In this document: positions 1-11,045 of the stretch, in pieces
Position numbering within the stretch: the stretch's first letter is position 1
How the letters are laid out: the number at the start of each line of letters is the position of its first letter
Source: Apostichopus japonicus
Lineage: Eukaryota; Echinodermata; Holothuroidea; Aspidochirotida; Stichopodidae
Length of the DNA: 64,000 bases
NCBI RefSeq assembly: GCF_037975245.1
Contig: NC_092582.1
Location: 4,184,501 to 4,248,500 of the forward strand
Direction: 5' to 3'
Position numbers and translations under genes: made by a program
Notes under the pieces: model-generated
The model's database searches: none
Told to the model about the DNA's origin: nothing
What the model saw: the letters and a program-made list of their open reading frames with translations, nothing else

Positions 1-1709
1 CTCATAACATCTTGGAAAACTTCCGGAGCTGAACAAATTCCAAACGGCAGCCTATTAAATTTAAATCGTCCAAATGGAGTATTAAATGTGCAGAACTTGG
101 AACTTTCTTCGTCAAGTTTGATCTGCCAGAAACCTGAGCTTGCGTCCAAAACTGAAAATACTTTCGCTTTTGGCATTCCCGATACCACCTCTTCAATAGT
201 GCGCATAGGAAAATGTTCCCTGCTGATCGCTTTGTTCAAGTCTCTGGGGTCGATGCAAATGCGGGTTTTGTTTGGTTTAATGACGGTCACCATACTATTC
301 ACCCACTGTGTTGGCTCATGCACTCGCTCAATTACATTAAGCTTTTCCATTCTCTCAAGTTCCTTTTGAACTCTGTCCCGAAGAGCTACGGGCAGTTTTC
401 GGGGCGGGTGAATGACTGGTGGAACATTAGGATCTACTGTTATATGATGCGTCACATCTGTGATTTCGCCTAATCCTTCGAAAACATCCTTGTATTCATC
501 CAGGATGTCTGACTTTTGTTCTTCCTTTGTGGTGAAGACACGTTTGATGAGCTCTAAATTTTGACTGCTCTCCAGCCCTAACAAACATTGTGGTGAACCA
601 TCTACTACTTGGAAATCTAGCACATGGTAGCGGTCCTTATACTCGCAAAGTAAGTTAATGTGTCCAAGGGGACTCAATCTTTGTCCTCCATAACCCACAA
701 GTTTTGTTCCACTTTTAGTCAGAGGTTGTTTTGTGACACGTTGGTATGTGGCATAATTAATGACATTGCACTCTGCTCCAGTGTCAATTGTGAATAGCAC
801 TGGCTTATCCTCAAGCTTGAGTGTCACTTCCCATTTTTCTTTGTTTGTGATGGAATCGTTCTTTGTCATTCCAATATAAAACTCATCAATTTCTGGGTCA
901 GAATCTGAATCTCTCCCCTGGGATTTGACTACTCTGACTTCTTTTGGTTTTTGCTTTGGTGCATTTTCTTGCTTGCTTCTACAAACTACTGCAAAATGAT
1001 TCAGTTTTCCACAGTTTCTACATGATAGCCCTTTAGCTGGACAATCATGATTCTGAGTCCACGCCCTGCCACATTTAAAACATGACTGTGTCTGATTCTG
1101 AAACTTTTTGTTTCTTAGTGTATTAGAATTCGCAAAAGTTCTTACCGTTTGCAAGTTCTTTTCTGTGTCCGCTGTGAACGACTTCATTTGGTGCGTTGTA
1201 GCTTCACTTGCACGGCAAATGTCCACAGCTTTCTTTAACGTCAGGTCCTCTTCACGGAGAAGACGTCGACGGATCTGGTCATCACAGACCCCGCACACGA
1301 TCCTGTCACGAATTAATCCTTCTGCTAAGGTTCCAAATTCGCAACTTTTCGATTTGTTACGTAATTCCGTCACATAATGGTCGATGGTCTCATGTTGCTT
1401 TTGGTTTGTAGTATTGAATATGTGGCGTTCCCACGTTATGTTCTTCCTGGGCGCACAGTACTCCTCAAATTTCTCCATTACTTTATTAAGTGTCTTTTCA
1501 TCTCCTGCTTCCTGCCATTGGAATGAGTTGTAAATCTCAACTGCATCCTCCCCAGCAATATGAAGTAACGCTGCGCTCTTTACTTCATCTGTTTTAGCGG
1601 CTATACCACTTGCAGAAATGTATAGAAGAAACATTTGCTTCCATTTCCTCCAGTTTTCCGCAAGGTTTCCTTGAAGGCTCAACTCGCCTGGTTGTCTCAG
1701 CTGATCCAT
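1..1709 (-). CDS. Ty3/gypsy-type retrotransposon Gag-Pol polyprotein, N-terminal part (runs off the left edge)
   Basis: I read one uninterrupted frame of 569 codons from the ATG at 1709-1707 to the window edge. Residues 1 to about 200 are a Gag-like region. Two zinc knuckles follow, CFKCGRAW at about 210 and CRNCGKLNHF at about 230. An aspartyl protease motif FTIDTGAECNVI has its DTGA at 309-312. The reverse transcriptase begins near 440, with motif A VFSVLDASSGFWQI (catalytic Asp 522) and LPFGICSAPEVFQ at 554-566. Gag and Pol share one frame, as in many invertebrate elements of the type usually annotated K02A2.6-like. RNase H and integrase would lie to the left. The absence of any frameshift or stop suggests a young, possibly active copy. 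The order protease then RT fits the Ty3 (Metaviridae) group; the clade is not assigned. Confidence 0.93.
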   Translation of the reverse strand, partial: MDQLRQPGELSLQGNLAENWRKWKQMFLLYISASGIAAKTDEVKSAALLHIAGEDAVEIYNSFQWQEAGDEKTLNKVMEKFEEYCAPRKNITWERHIFNTTNQKQHETIDHYVTELRNKSKSCEFGTLAEGLIRDRIVCGVCDDQIRRRLLREEDLTLKKAVDICRASEATTHQMKSFTADTEKNLQTVRTFANSNTLRNKKFQNQTQSCFKCGRAWTQNHDCPAKGLSCRNCGKLNHFAVVCRSKQENAPKQKPKEVRVVKSQGRDSDSDPEIDEFYIGMTKNDSITNKEKWEVTLKLEDKPVLFTIDTGAECNVINYATYQRVTKQPLTKSGTKLVGYGGQRLSPLGHINLLCEYKDRYHVLDFQVVDGSPQCLLGLESSQNLELIKRVFTTKEEQKSDILDEYKDVFEGLGEITDVTHHITVDPNVPPVIHPPRKLPVALRDRVQKELERMEKLNVIERVHEPTQWVNSMVTVIKPNKTRICIDPRDLNKAISREHFPMRTIEEVVSGMPKAKVFSVLDASSGFWQIKLDEESSKFCTFNTPFGRFKFNRLPFGICSAPEVFQDVM

Positions 1710-1764
1710 ATTTGCAATTGCCAGTAACAAAATTAGAAAATTCTTAAAATAAGGATAACTTTTT

Positions 1765-1778
1765 CACTTCTGACACCA
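1765..1778 (-). other. Primer-binding site of the LTR retrotransposon
   Basis: On the minus strand the LTR end ...TTACA is followed directly by TGGTGTCAGAAGTG. The TGG start and the position immediately 3' of the LTR are what a tRNA primer-binding site requires. The sequence resembles the complement of a tRNA-Leu 3' end with a mismatch, but I did not identify the tRNA with confidence. Confidence 0.6.
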
Positions 1779-1972
1779 TGTAATATTCTTGATGATAATT
1801 ATACAAGAGATGATTCGAAGAGGAGTTGTTATGGCTTTGACTTCTGTATTCAGAGTGTCTCATTATACACACTCATTGTTCTTAACTACTTCTACTAACA
1901 TGCGTCATATACAAACATTCCTAAGAGTGACCACAGCCCCATGCTTCTTAGGGTAGGTTGGTGGTCACAACA
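1779..1972 (-). repeat. 5' long terminal repeat, 194 bp
   Basis: Read on the minus strand the segment starts TGTTGTGACCACC and ends ATTACA, so it has TG...CA ends, and it abuts the primer-binding site. The outer edge was chosen as the TGTTGTGACC start; the flanking GGACA at 1973-1977 would be the target duplication. The 3' LTR is outside the window, so the boundary cannot be checked by comparing LTRs. Confidence 0.6.
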
Positions 1973-3043
1973 GGACATATTGTGGTTGCTAAAGGGTGGT
2001 GTAAAATACAATACTGTAGAATGAGTACAATATGTTACAGGACTCCTAAATGAGACAGATGTTTGCCCTTATTGAGGACATTCATATGTGATTGTTTTGC
2101 ATGTGTGAAGAAACTGCAGGGTACTAAAACTGTGCAGTGGGCCATGTGCTGCAGAGACATACAGTAATACAGTGGGCCATATGGTTATTTTGTTCCACAA
2201 CTTGAGCAAGACATGTTGGCAGTGAAACAATGAAGTAGTGTCTGTTTATTGTTATGGAAGTCAGTCGGTGTGAGTATCGGTGAGGGTACTTATTCGGGTC
2301 AGGTACTATGTAGCTAATAAGCAATATATATGACTAATATATCTGGATTTTTTTTTTTGTAGTCCTCAAGGGTTGGATTACTGCATTGTTACTATGGAGA
2401 TGGATAAAATATGTATGCCATGAAGACCTGTATATGTACAAACTTAGGAATTGGGACGTTAATCCTTCCATTGACTTTATATAGCCATTTACCTAGCCTA
2501 CATCTAACAATATACTGTATATAGCCATATACCTAGCATCTAGCCATATTTCAATTGAATACCGGAATATTATGAAACAGATCCCAATAGTACAAATCCT
2601 TATACTACTTAATTAAGGATACAATGACAACTAATTAATGACTAAATTGCCACTACTTAAGGATTAATTTACCACTAATTTAGGAATAAATGACCAATAT
2701 GACAAAGTTAATTGGCATTGCACTAGTAAAACAACCAAAGTTGAACCAAACCAAAACCATTCTGTGAAAGGTTTGAAATCTACAACACCCTGATATCGCA
2801 CTTTGCAGCATGCATGAAACACTGTACGATTAACAACCTTGCCGAATAGCGAAAAGCATCATGGTTCCTTTTATTGTTATTTTCCTTACATTCCACTTTT
2901 TTTAATTGATCTTCATTTATTGAACTCTGTACTACCATTTGCATATAATTACTTGAATAAATACAATGAGAAAAAAAACCAAATCAAACTTCCTGTCTGA
3001 GGGAACTACCAAACTTAAATAAGTCCTGTTAACTCATACTTAC
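1973..3043. other. Intron 3 of the peroxiredoxin-6-like gene (part), AT-rich, no exon seen
   Basis: This stretch lies between the peroxiredoxin exon 3 donor and the retrotransposon. I looked for the expected next exon (family motif GPDKKLKLS followed by YPATTGRN) on the minus strand and did not find it. Nothing else codes. The remainder is AT-rich unique-looking sequence. Confidence 0.5.
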
Positions 3044-3181
3044 ACATCTGGCTGTGAGCGGAAGTCCCGCCTTATCTACCTCATCAGGGTCCAACATACC
3101 AAATTTGACAGCCAACTCACGTTTTTCATCAGCAATGATAGGGTAGGGAAATTTATCCACTGAGGCAGTCGCTTTAATATC
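3044..3181 (-). CDS. PRDX6: Peroxiredoxin-6-like, exon 3
   Basis: The exon has 46 codons in phase 0 at both ends, with an acceptor ATTACAG before it and a GTAAGT donor after it. It begins DIKATASVDKFPYPIIADEK and ends GLPLTARC. In the PRDX6 family this part follows the thioredoxin-fold core; the motifs FPYPIIADEKRELA and FGMLDPDE are diagnostic of the 1-Cys group. The protein continues after TARC into exons not present in the window, since the gypsy-type element occupies everything to the left. Family assignment is firm; the rest of the protein is unseen. Confidence 0.9.
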
Positions 3182-4014
3182 CTGTAATAGAATTCAACAA
3201 CCAAACCATAAACATTTTCTAATAATACCCTCAAACTTATTAATACGGTAATCCTTAATATATTTCATTATTTGACAATCTAGTGAATGTTTCTTGTCCA
3301 TACTGATCAACATATCTTGACAATGTCAATGTCAATTTACAATAATATTAATGGAAAATTAGAAGCTGCGAGTATTAAAATTCAGGGGTATGGTTAATTA
3401 TGCTCAAGCCAAAATGATTAACATTAAAGAATGCCAAACATTGCAAACTTGATTACTTTTTACATATTATTTTTGTATCATTTTTTTTACATGATTTATG
3501 TGATATAGAAACTTGTTACCCTAGGTTCACTGACCATCAAAACATGTTATCCAGGAAAATTAGCGATAACTCACGCAGAGGAAAACATTATAATTGCAGA
3601 TTTTTATGAATATAGTTTTGACTTGTCCAAATTGGTATACATGTGTATGCAATAATAACATGTATAAAACTTGTTTCAAAACTGAATGACAACTAAACCA
3701 AACTTATTTCAAATTTTGTTCTTTAGGTACATATGTTCAACATTCACTCTAGGCAAGTAAAACACTGCAATGGAGGCATGTACTCTAACATATATATGTA
3801 ATTCAAAATTTGTAGAAAAAAACATCATTTTCATTTTTCTTTTGCAAATTTCAAAGTTTGCAATTATTTCTGGTAGTTTCTCGTCATGTACTTCCCTTCT
3901 CATTGTACAATGATTTTTGTTTATTAATATTACTTTGTCAATATTTCAATTTTTGTACACTCAGGAAAACAGATATTCGAAATGTAATGAAATGAAATAA
4001 AATATAGAACCCAC

Positions 4015-4171
4015 CGTAATCCATCCAAGATGGCTGTCAACGCTGTCACAGGAGAGAGCGATCAGTTTGCAGTTTCTCTTTTCAAACTCAGGTACCAAGC
4101 GTGCAGCCCTTCCAAGTTCTGTGGTGCAGACAGGGGTGAAGTCAGCAGGATGAGAGAATAGAATGGCCCAT
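4015..4171 (-). CDS. PRDX6: Peroxiredoxin-6-like, exon 2 (peroxidatic cysteine)
   Basis: The exon is 157 bases, phase 2 in and phase 0 out, with acceptor CTTCAG and donor GTGGGT. It encodes [20 protein letters not shown], the peroxidase active site with Pro-Val-Cys-Thr-Thr, followed by [15 protein letters not shown]. This is the catalytic core that reduces H2O2 and lipid hydroperoxides through one peroxidatic cysteine. Joined to exon 1 it reads GDKWAILF where vertebrate PRDX6 has GDSWGILF, so the serine used for the phospholipase A2 activity of vertebrate PRDX6 is replaced by lysine. Extra cysteines occur in RNCKL and ALSCD. Confidence 0.93.
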
Positions 4172-4304
4172 CTGAAGAAAAAAAAATGAAAAAAAAATCA
4201 AGGATTACGAAAGATGCCGACTCGATGATGCTTACAGCGTAAACAATGCCAGCTTTAAAATGTCAACATATCGCCTGTTGATTCTAAATCTTACATATGG
4301 CTGT

Positions 4305-4400
4305 AAGGGTACAGGGGAGGGTACAGGGGAGAGTGAGGGGAGGGTGAGGGGAGGGTGAGGGGAGGGTGAGAAGGTGAGGGGAGGTCGAGGGGGTGTGGTG
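4305..4400 (+). repeat. G-rich minisatellite, about 10-11 bp unit (GGTGAGGGGA)
   Basis: The plus strand carries degenerate copies of GTACAGGGGAGG and then GGTGAGGGGAG in tandem. Runs of three or four G recur about every 5-6 bases, so the plus strand could form G-quadruplexes. It lies within intron 1 about 130 bp from the acceptor of exon 2. Confidence 0.7.
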
Positions 4401-6143
4401 GGGCTGGGGTGGTGTGGGAGCCAGGACTCTCGAGAGGGAAATGAGTGATGGATGGAGTTGCCATCTACTGTTGGTGTGGATTAGAAATTTTGTTTGTACA
4501 ACTTTATTAGTTAAAATGTAACTTAGAAATAACACTGTATGTTTAAAGCTATTAGTACAATATGTGGTGGTTTATAACTTTGCATTAACCTGATCATGGC
4601 CATGTTACATTATATTCACATATAATGGGGACTCCTCAATGATTATTCAGAGTGACAGATCTAATGCGGTTAGATCCACCTGTATGGAGTAAATGATACA
4701 CCATGTCCTATAGAAAGTACTCAATAGTATCTCTCAGTAACACATTCTATACCAAAGAAATGATCAATTAGGGAATTGTGAAACTCTATAGTGAGTAAGC
4801 GTACTCAAAGTGAGGAAAGGTTATGCACTGCGTGGCTAAATGTCCAATACAGGAGAAACTTACAAGGTCAGGTCAGAAATTGACAAAATATTGACAAATA
4901 TGACGAAAATAGCAAAGAGACAGATAAGGGAGTAACACAGTGAGTGTGAATGTCAAGTTGTAAACACAAAATAAAGCTTTGAATTGCATTAATACTGTAG
5001 CACCACAGAAACAATGTGAGAATTTATTCTAGTGTAGAATAATCCTCTCATAAATTCCTTACAGTCGCTACCAACTGGAAAATATATCTTACTACTCGCA
5101 ACAGTGGTTACTGTGCAGAGTTACATTAAAACAGTATGTACAGCAGAACCTACCCATTGTGGCAATGGAACTTTAATTATACTCCGCCATATTGTTATTC
5201 TAATGTAGTGTACGTATATACTGTATGGCACTGTAAATGTTCTACATCACTCTCTTTACTTTAAGTACTCCTTGGTATATCATTCTGTTAATTTCACTGC
5301 AGAACTCTAGAATTTTCACTTCTCATGTATAGGACAAATGACAGACTCCTATACAGTATCATATAGACTTCAGTGACTCAAGTCATTCTATTCCAAAAGA
5401 CAATTGCCTCAAACAAGTGCCACAAATCAGCATATAACAAGAACAACTAGATCAGAACAATGTTCAGTGACACGTAAACTAAGATACCCACCGAACCAGA
5501 ACAGGTCTACGTAATGCTAAATGGATTACTTTAAAGTCTATAAATACCAAAAATAGTCAAGGATGACTGAACAGCTTGTAAGGAAACCAAAGGTCGATCT
5601 TGAAGCAAGTTACTTGTGGCAAAAGTATGAATGATGGCAGTGACACCTATGCTTGCCTGCAATATTATATAACAAATTTAAAGGTAGTCAGTATAGGCCC
5701 CAAATTATAGCATGCTCTAATTGAGCACTAGAACTTTTCAAAAAGGACTTTCCTGGTGGTCTTTGCTCTCCAAATTGTTCTCAGACATTTTTAAGGAACA
5801 CACAAGATGACTGAATGTTCGTCCCAGCACTGAGGAAAATTTCCTTGAAGGTTGTAATATAAACAGTTTAAGAATTTTGACCATAGGTGACCATAGTTTA
5901 GAAGTATAAGAGACTGTAGCTTACAGTATTTTAACAGACAATCTACATGTACATAGATAAATAAAATATTCCTGCACATGGCAAACAGTCACATTGGCAG
6001 ATAAATTACAAATTTTTTTACCGTGCATGAAGATTAAGATACATATTTCAATATTTAATGGTAATATCTAATGATTGCTACATGTGCCAGGATATTGATT
6101 GAATCGAAATGGTTTTCACACCCAAAGCACCAGCTGGTTTGAT

Positions 6144-6490
6144 GTAAAGGGATTGAAGACTCACGCACAAAGAAACGTCTGTTGCTGGTAATCTGACCTA
6201 GATAGAACGAGGTGTAACAGAAGTGTTGGACACCACCATCCATTCCAGAAAATACACACACAGCTTGCTACCATCGGTAATTAGACACTAGTGTACAGTC
6301 AGTACATACAGCTACGGTCAATACCCACAACACAGTGTACACAGCAGCGATGGACATCTCAGTTCCAGATAAAGATAACAAGGTGTCACGTTTCATTCCT
6401 GTCTGCATTTTGTAGTGACAATAGGCAACAGAAAGTTAACTTTTTTCAGAGGGCAGCACGTGGTTTGGGGCGAGTCTTCGATGCCTCTAA
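6144..6490 (+). mobile_element. TTAA-flanked MITE family A, copy 1
   Basis: The left end reads GTAAAGGGATTGAAGACTC and the right end GCGAGTCTTCGATGCCTCTAA, so the ends form an inverted repeat beginning AGGSATTGAAGACTCG. The TTAA flanks are decayed (GTAA and CTAA). It is roughly 85 percent identical by eye to the copy at 7978-8333 in the same orientation. TTAA targets are known for piggyBac and Kolobok elements; no transposase is present. Confidence 0.7.
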
Positions 6491-7977
6491 TTTTAAGTGT
6501 ACTGTATATTGAACAGAGACTTGTCTGTGACTCTCGGCACAGCATACCATATCAACAATACATACAGTACAACAGTAATATCATGACCTCCTATTATAAC
6601 TACATAATAACACTGGTTTAAAACTAATTACCCAGTAGATACTTTGTAAAACAAGTATTTTTAGGAAAGCCAAACTACATAACTGATCCGCTCTCAACCC
6701 CAGTCCCCTTACATTGAGACTGTGTGATCATCATCAGATGTGTATTACAAGTTCCTTATAAATTGAACAGATACTACACATGATCTTGTGAAAAATGGGC
6801 AGAGAAGAGAACTGCAGTGTACAAAACCCTTCTTTTCAAGGTCTATGTCACAGATTGTTCCCAAACATACCAACAGGCCTACACTTTTCTCTATTGGATA
6901 GATCTGAGTAGCAAATAATATTCAGTAACCTGTGTTATGCATTCAACTTATTGCGTTAACGTCCTCCCATAAAACCAACATATTGTTACTCCTTTGGCGT
7001 TCCATGTTACAGACATCAGCACTGTTAGATACAGCATGGCCGCTGTTAGCCAACCAATACATTAAATACAGTATCTTGTGTGGTCTTTCTTTTGGAACCC
7101 ATACCTAACAAACAGTTTAACTGTGTGAATTCAATAGACCGTATGTATACTGTATTGTAGCTTGCCCACACATTGTTTGAACATACAGAACCACCTGGTA
7201 CTGACACAGTAGCCAGCCTGGCAAGTGCAAGCTCCATTGATCAACAAATGGAATCAACAAAAGGGCTTTGTTACTACTGAAAATGGAAAATTCCTCTCAA
7301 ATTTACAATTTTTACATTCAAAGAAATTCCACACAAAGCAGTGTAATGAAATACTTTTCTGTTGTAGGGCAATTCCATGGTAAACCATGGTTCCATTGTG
7401 AGTTGGCTTGGGTTCAGTTCTTTTGGTTTCATAATTTCCTCACAGCTGAGGAGTTTGGTATCTTAGTTTTTCTACAGTAGTTGTGAACACATTGTATTGT
7501 CCAGGCCTACCTTAGCACAAGAGGAACAGTTCAGTGTAGATTCTCAGTATACAGATTACGGCAAACTTGTTGATACTGTAACTAACGTTACATATTTGGA
7601 GCGGCCTAAACAAGAAGATGGGCTTTAGTAAAAAACCATCCTCTCACTAGATGAACCCTGCCTACTAATACACATAATGAGTACCATCAAAATATTTGTA
7701 AATTTGCTCATTTCCAGAAATATGACAAAATACTCGGTTACTCATGAATGCTCATAATCATGTTATAGCCTGTCCACACAAAGTGTCCATAGGCACAAAG
7801 TTGCTAATACAACTAATATTAAACATTGTAAATCAAAGGGCTTGAAACATGGATACAAATTACTTCTCATGTTAGGTTTTAACACTAAATGTAACTTTTA
7901 CTAGCTTATTTTATAGGTTGTGTTACTATACGAACCACAGAAGTAGCACATACTGTAGACAGTGGACTATGGCACCA

Positions 7978-8333
7978 TTAAAGGGTGTGAAGACTCGCGC
8001 ACAAAGAAACGTCTCATGCCGGTAATCTGACATAGTTTCGACTGAGGTGTAACAGAAGTGTTAGACACCACCATCGATCCCAGAAAATACACACACAGCT
8101 TGCTACTATCGGTAATTAGACACTAGTGTTCAGTCACTACATGCAGCTACGGTCAATACCCATAACACAGTGTACATAACAGCGATGGACATCTCAGGTC
8201 TAGATAAAAGATAACAAGGTATCACCTTTCACTACTGTCTGCAGTTTGTAGCGATAAAAAAAAACTTCACTTGCTGGCAATGGAAAGTTAACAGGGCGGC
8301 ACACGGTTTGAGACGAGTCTTCAATGCCTTTAA
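7978..8333 (+). mobile_element. TTAA-flanked MITE family A, copy 2
   Basis: TTAA at 7978-7981 is followed by AGGGTGTGAAGACTCGCGC, and the right end is GAGTCTTCAATGCCT followed by TTAA at 8330-8333. Both flanks are intact, so this copy defines the family ends. Between the two copies long blocks match, for example GAGGTGTAACAGAAGTGTT and AGACACTAGTGT. The element is non-coding and sits in intron 1 of the peroxiredoxin-like gene. Confidence 0.78.
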
Positions 8334-9820
8334 GTGTATAATTAAAATCAATTTAAAGATTGCCTAAGGAATATTTCATAATGCAGGCCTGCAAGGGCTG
8401 AGAAAGCATCAGGTCAGTGAAATAAATTTACATATAATGCAATGCAGTAGTATTTAGCTAATTCTGTCAATTGAGTATTTCTGCTTTAAAAGTTGGAAAT
8501 GTTGTCGGTAGATTCTCTTCTTTGATGTGTCTTCTAGCAGCCCTTTTCTTTGACATAGCTGTACAGTGCAGAGATGCTGGTGAACACAGACCTTCACCTA
8601 CCTTTAAAGGTTTGAAAAGGTAAAAACAAGGCTCTGGATTCACTATCGGTCTGCCAGAGATTTAATTACAGGGATAGTTTGCTGGATCAATTTCATTGCT
8701 AAACAAAAATGCTGGTCCAAATGTTGTACGCCCTTTAGGCCAAGATTCAATCCTCATAGCTTTTGTATGATAAAGACATGAAGTTATCAAATTTGGCAAC
8801 AATATTTGAATGCAGCTGGCAACAGTTCTGAGTAAATGATAGTAATCATGACATTTGAGCTGTCAAAACTATTTTGGTTCTTCTTCATAATATTAAATCA
8901 TTTACCCAAAGAGGAAATTACAGAGAGAGGCTTTTTTCTTTTTATGAAATTCCAAACATGAATAACTTTGATGGCTTTAAGCAGATTGTCAATTAATGTA
9001 TTACATTTCAAGGATAAGTGTTTTCATCTGACTATTGCTGTTGGTGGGAGTAACCGCATAGCACGACAAATGTATTTTTGACTGACATCTCTGCCTTATC
9101 TGATTCTGTGAATGCTCTTCAAAATATTTTGAATTCAGTAACATTCCATTCTTTTCCTAGAGTGAAGAAACTTGGACGTGATGTGCTTGTTGCCCACTTC
9201 ACTACACACACATTATGTGCAGTTTTTCTACAAATTCACTGCTAATTTCCTTTGAAATTAACCAAAATTGAAACTCGATTGTCTGTTAATTGTTGAGAAA
9301 CAATTTAGGTGTGGTTAATACTGCACTATGTTAGTAAAGGTCATCCCATTTCATGAGAGAGCTAGGAGGAATAAGGACTACACCCTAAACAACTTTAATT
9401 GTTGTGCCTTGCTAAGGATATAAGAAAACTAGTGTGAAGTTCAACCGTTCATCCAGTCAATGTATAATGAGCAGCCACTTCAAACAATCGCAGCTACTTC
9501 ATACAATCGCTACTACAACTATAGCATAGCCCCTCCCCCTTGGACTTGCTTTTTATCCCCATCCCCTACACCTTTTAAAAACAACCTTCCTCCTACTACC
9601 GAGTCAAATTGCATCATAAACATGTGTTGAGGAAGGAAACTGATCATATGTTATTAAGCCAATACTGTTCCTATGTTCATTTGATACAACACGTCTGTGT
9701 TGTATGTTAGCTAAGGACTAACTAGTATAATAGTAGGCCTAACACAATTGAATAAGTTTCCCTTCCGGAGCCTAAGGTAGCCAGAATATGCAAAGACAGA
9801 AGTTTGGTTAGCAAACTTAC

Positions 9821-9906
9821 TTATCACCTATCCATTGGTGAAATTTGATTGGGCCTTCGCTTGTTGCAGCTTCAAAATCTGGGAAAATTTCTCCGAGCTT
9901 TGCCAT
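9821..9906 (-). CDS. PRDX6: Peroxiredoxin-6-like, exon 1 (start codon)
   Basis: The first coding exon starts with the ATG at 9906-9904 and gives MAKLGEIFPDFEAATSEGPI then KFHQWIGD, ending in phase 2 at a GTAAGT donor. The FPDFEA and FH segments match the N terminus of 1-Cys peroxiredoxins, which lack a signal peptide and are cytosolic. The histidine corresponding to vertebrate His26 is kept. No other in-frame upstream start was needed; the length to the FPDFEA motif agrees with the family. Exons 1-3 give 127 residues, a little over half of the usual 220-225. Confidence 0.92.
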
Positions 9907-9995
9907 TTTGAGGTTGCCTAATCGTTGACAGTATTCAAACTTCAGAAAGAAATATAAGTTCGGCTACTTTGGCGATGTTTCCACGAGGATATTCT

Positions 9996-10004
9996 GCTGG
10001 GTCA
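9996..10004 (-). promoter_or_regulatory. Possible antioxidant-response element core
   Basis: The minus strand reads TGACCCAGC, which fits the TGACNNNGC core of Nrf2/CNC-Maf sites, about 90 bp upstream of the peroxiredoxin start codon. Vertebrate PRDX6 is known to be Nrf2-responsive. The match is short and could be chance. Confidence 0.3.
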
Positions 10005-10180
10005 CTCTTGCTTAGTGGGCTGCACGCACAATAACTAATGCTAAGTACTGAATAAACAGTATAGTACGACTTTTGTTATTTGTTATGTAATATGAGGGAC
10101 CTGGGTCAAACCATAGAGTTATATATGGTACACGTATCACTAGAGTATTCAATGCATACATCAACAAACACTTAACAAAC

Positions 10181-10848
10181 CAACGAGGTAAATGAATCTG
10201 GAGGATTCATGTCAATTGGGTGCGCGCGTACCATGTATGGAGGGTCATGTGATGTGTTCCAGGGTGGTACTATACTGATATTTCTCTGTAACAGTTCGAG
10301 AACAGTGTTAGTGACTTCGTGAAAGATTGGTCGCTTCGGACATGGGAACCAACGGCATAAGAAGGTACTGGTACTTCAGGCCTACGAAATAGTGCTAATA
10401 TGCTAACTTTCAACCTTATTCTCTTGAATGAAGGCAGGCTTTCTACATAATCTTACTTATTAATACAGCTCTAGGGGCAAGCTTTGTCTCATATGGCCTA
10501 TCGTTATTACTACACGCTATAAGTGAGTGTAGAAATGGGAAATGTGGGGAAATGTTTAGTTCAGTGCAACCACGGAATTCTCCATGGAACAGAGCCTAAT
10601 GCTGCTCGACGGGAATATAGCTATCACGTTAGGCTACAGGCACGGTTATTGCTAGGTAACCTGGTGTCGTCTGCTGCTCTAATCACGCAAACTCATTTAC
10701 GTACTAGTTGGGTGAAATCATCATGCGTAATAGGGAGAGTAGTATATTAGTACCACCCTGGAACACATCACATGACCCTCCATACATGGTACGCGCGTAC
10801 GCCCGTATTTACTGTGTGATAGTTTCTCCAGATTCATTTACCTCGTTG
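10181..10848. mobile_element. 668-bp non-autonomous DNA transposon with about 95-bp inverted repeats and 8-bp TSD
   Basis: Both ends begin CAACGAGGTAAATGAATCTG (right end on the opposite strand). After about 20 divergent bases a roughly 50-bp inner block starting CGCGCGTACCATGTATGG is again shared in inverted orientation (arms 10181-10272 and 10748-10848). The flanks carry an exact 8-bp duplication TAACAAAC (10173-10180 and 10849-10856). CA-starting ends and an 8-bp duplication suggest a hAT- or P-like origin. No transposase is visible inside. It lies about 275 bp upstream of the peroxiredoxin start codon. Confidence 0.88.
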
Positions 10849-11045
10849 TAACAAACACTGAGCGGCCATGGTGTTGCATACGTATTATTAGAACTAGGTT
10901 TCATACAGTAACGCGTGGGTGAAGCTGAAAAGAAACTTCACACGTGATCTGGGCATATATTTGTCTTGATTTTTGTCTTTCAGAAGTAACAAAACTCACA
11001 CTGAATTTGTTGCTGCACTGCAGGCTACTATGCAGGCTATTAGAC

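Larger units (their letters stand above)
4172..9820. other. Intron 1 of the peroxiredoxin-6-like gene
   Basis: This intron is about 5.6 kb between exon 1 and exon 2. It holds a G-rich minisatellite at 4305-4400, two direct copies of a TTAA-flanked MITE (6144-6490 and 7978-8333), and a short dispersed repeat at 6683-6734 that recurs near 39668. I see no supported coding exon in it; small open frames there are not conserved-looking. Confidence 0.6.
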
